Made by a program: the position numbers and the translations under genes
Notes under the pieces: model-generated
Database searches by the model: none
What the model saw: the letters and a program-made list of their open reading frames with translations, nothing else
Told to the model about the DNA's origin: nothing
From: Campylorhamphus procurvoides
Taxonomy: Eukaryota > Chordata > Aves > Passeriformes > Dendrocolaptidae
Direction of reading: 5' to 3'
DNA: 64,000 bases
Assembly (NCBI GenBank): GCA_013396655.1
Contig: WBMV01006671.1
Span: forward strand, 1,302,847-1,366,846
Shown here: positions 19,435 to 64,000 of the stretch, in pieces
Layout: each line of letters begins with the position of its first letter
Numbering within the stretch: the first letter of the stretch is position 1

Positions 19435-64000
<44,566 letters not shown>

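Overview
This is nuclear DNA from a bird, possibly a passerine. Intron-exon genes with GT-AG splice sites, a GC-rich first exon at the right edge, few repeats and several fragments of the CR1 LINE (the dominant avian retrotransposon) point to Aves. The passerine guess rests only on the look of one CR1 copy and is weak. The window holds two protein-coding genes that converge tail to tail, as I recall the same pair doing at human 16p13.11.

Left, + strand, 92-11853: the 3' two thirds of MARF1 (meiosis regulator and mRNA stability factor 1, also KIAA0430 or limkain-b1). Seventeen coding exons splice into one uninterrupted frame of 986 codons plus stop. They encode the second RRM, all eight LOTUS (OST-HTH) domains and the C-terminal tail. 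The NYN ribonuclease domain and RRM1 lie left of the window. A 3'UTR of about 2.2 kb follows, with three AATAAA signals.

Right, - strand, 63943 down to 19435: the complete coding sequence of BMERB1 (C16orf45), six exons over 44.5 kb, giving 204 residues. It is a free-standing bMERB Rab-binding coiled-coil protein that ends in a CaaX-type tetrapeptide, CNIM. Its start lies in a CpG-rich block at the right edge. Introns 1 (22.4 kb) and 2 (16.2 kb) make up most of the window and hold no further gene that I can support.

About 4 kb between the two 3' ends (roughly 14.1-18.1 kb) has no recognisable gene. Three CR1 fragments lie in the BMERB1 introns, one in its second intron on each strand and one in its first. 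One ambiguous base (N) follows a poly-A run at 27871.

MARF1 is a post-transcriptional mRNA-decay regulator and BMERB1 a Rab/cytoskeleton-linked protein. Nothing in the sequence suggests that they work together; they share only their chromosomal position. I found no undescribed system. The points most worth a second look are the one-exon-per-LOTUS architecture, a candidate frame-shifting cassette exon near the MARF1 3' end, the BMERB1 CaaX box, and an open read-through at BMERB1 exon 5.
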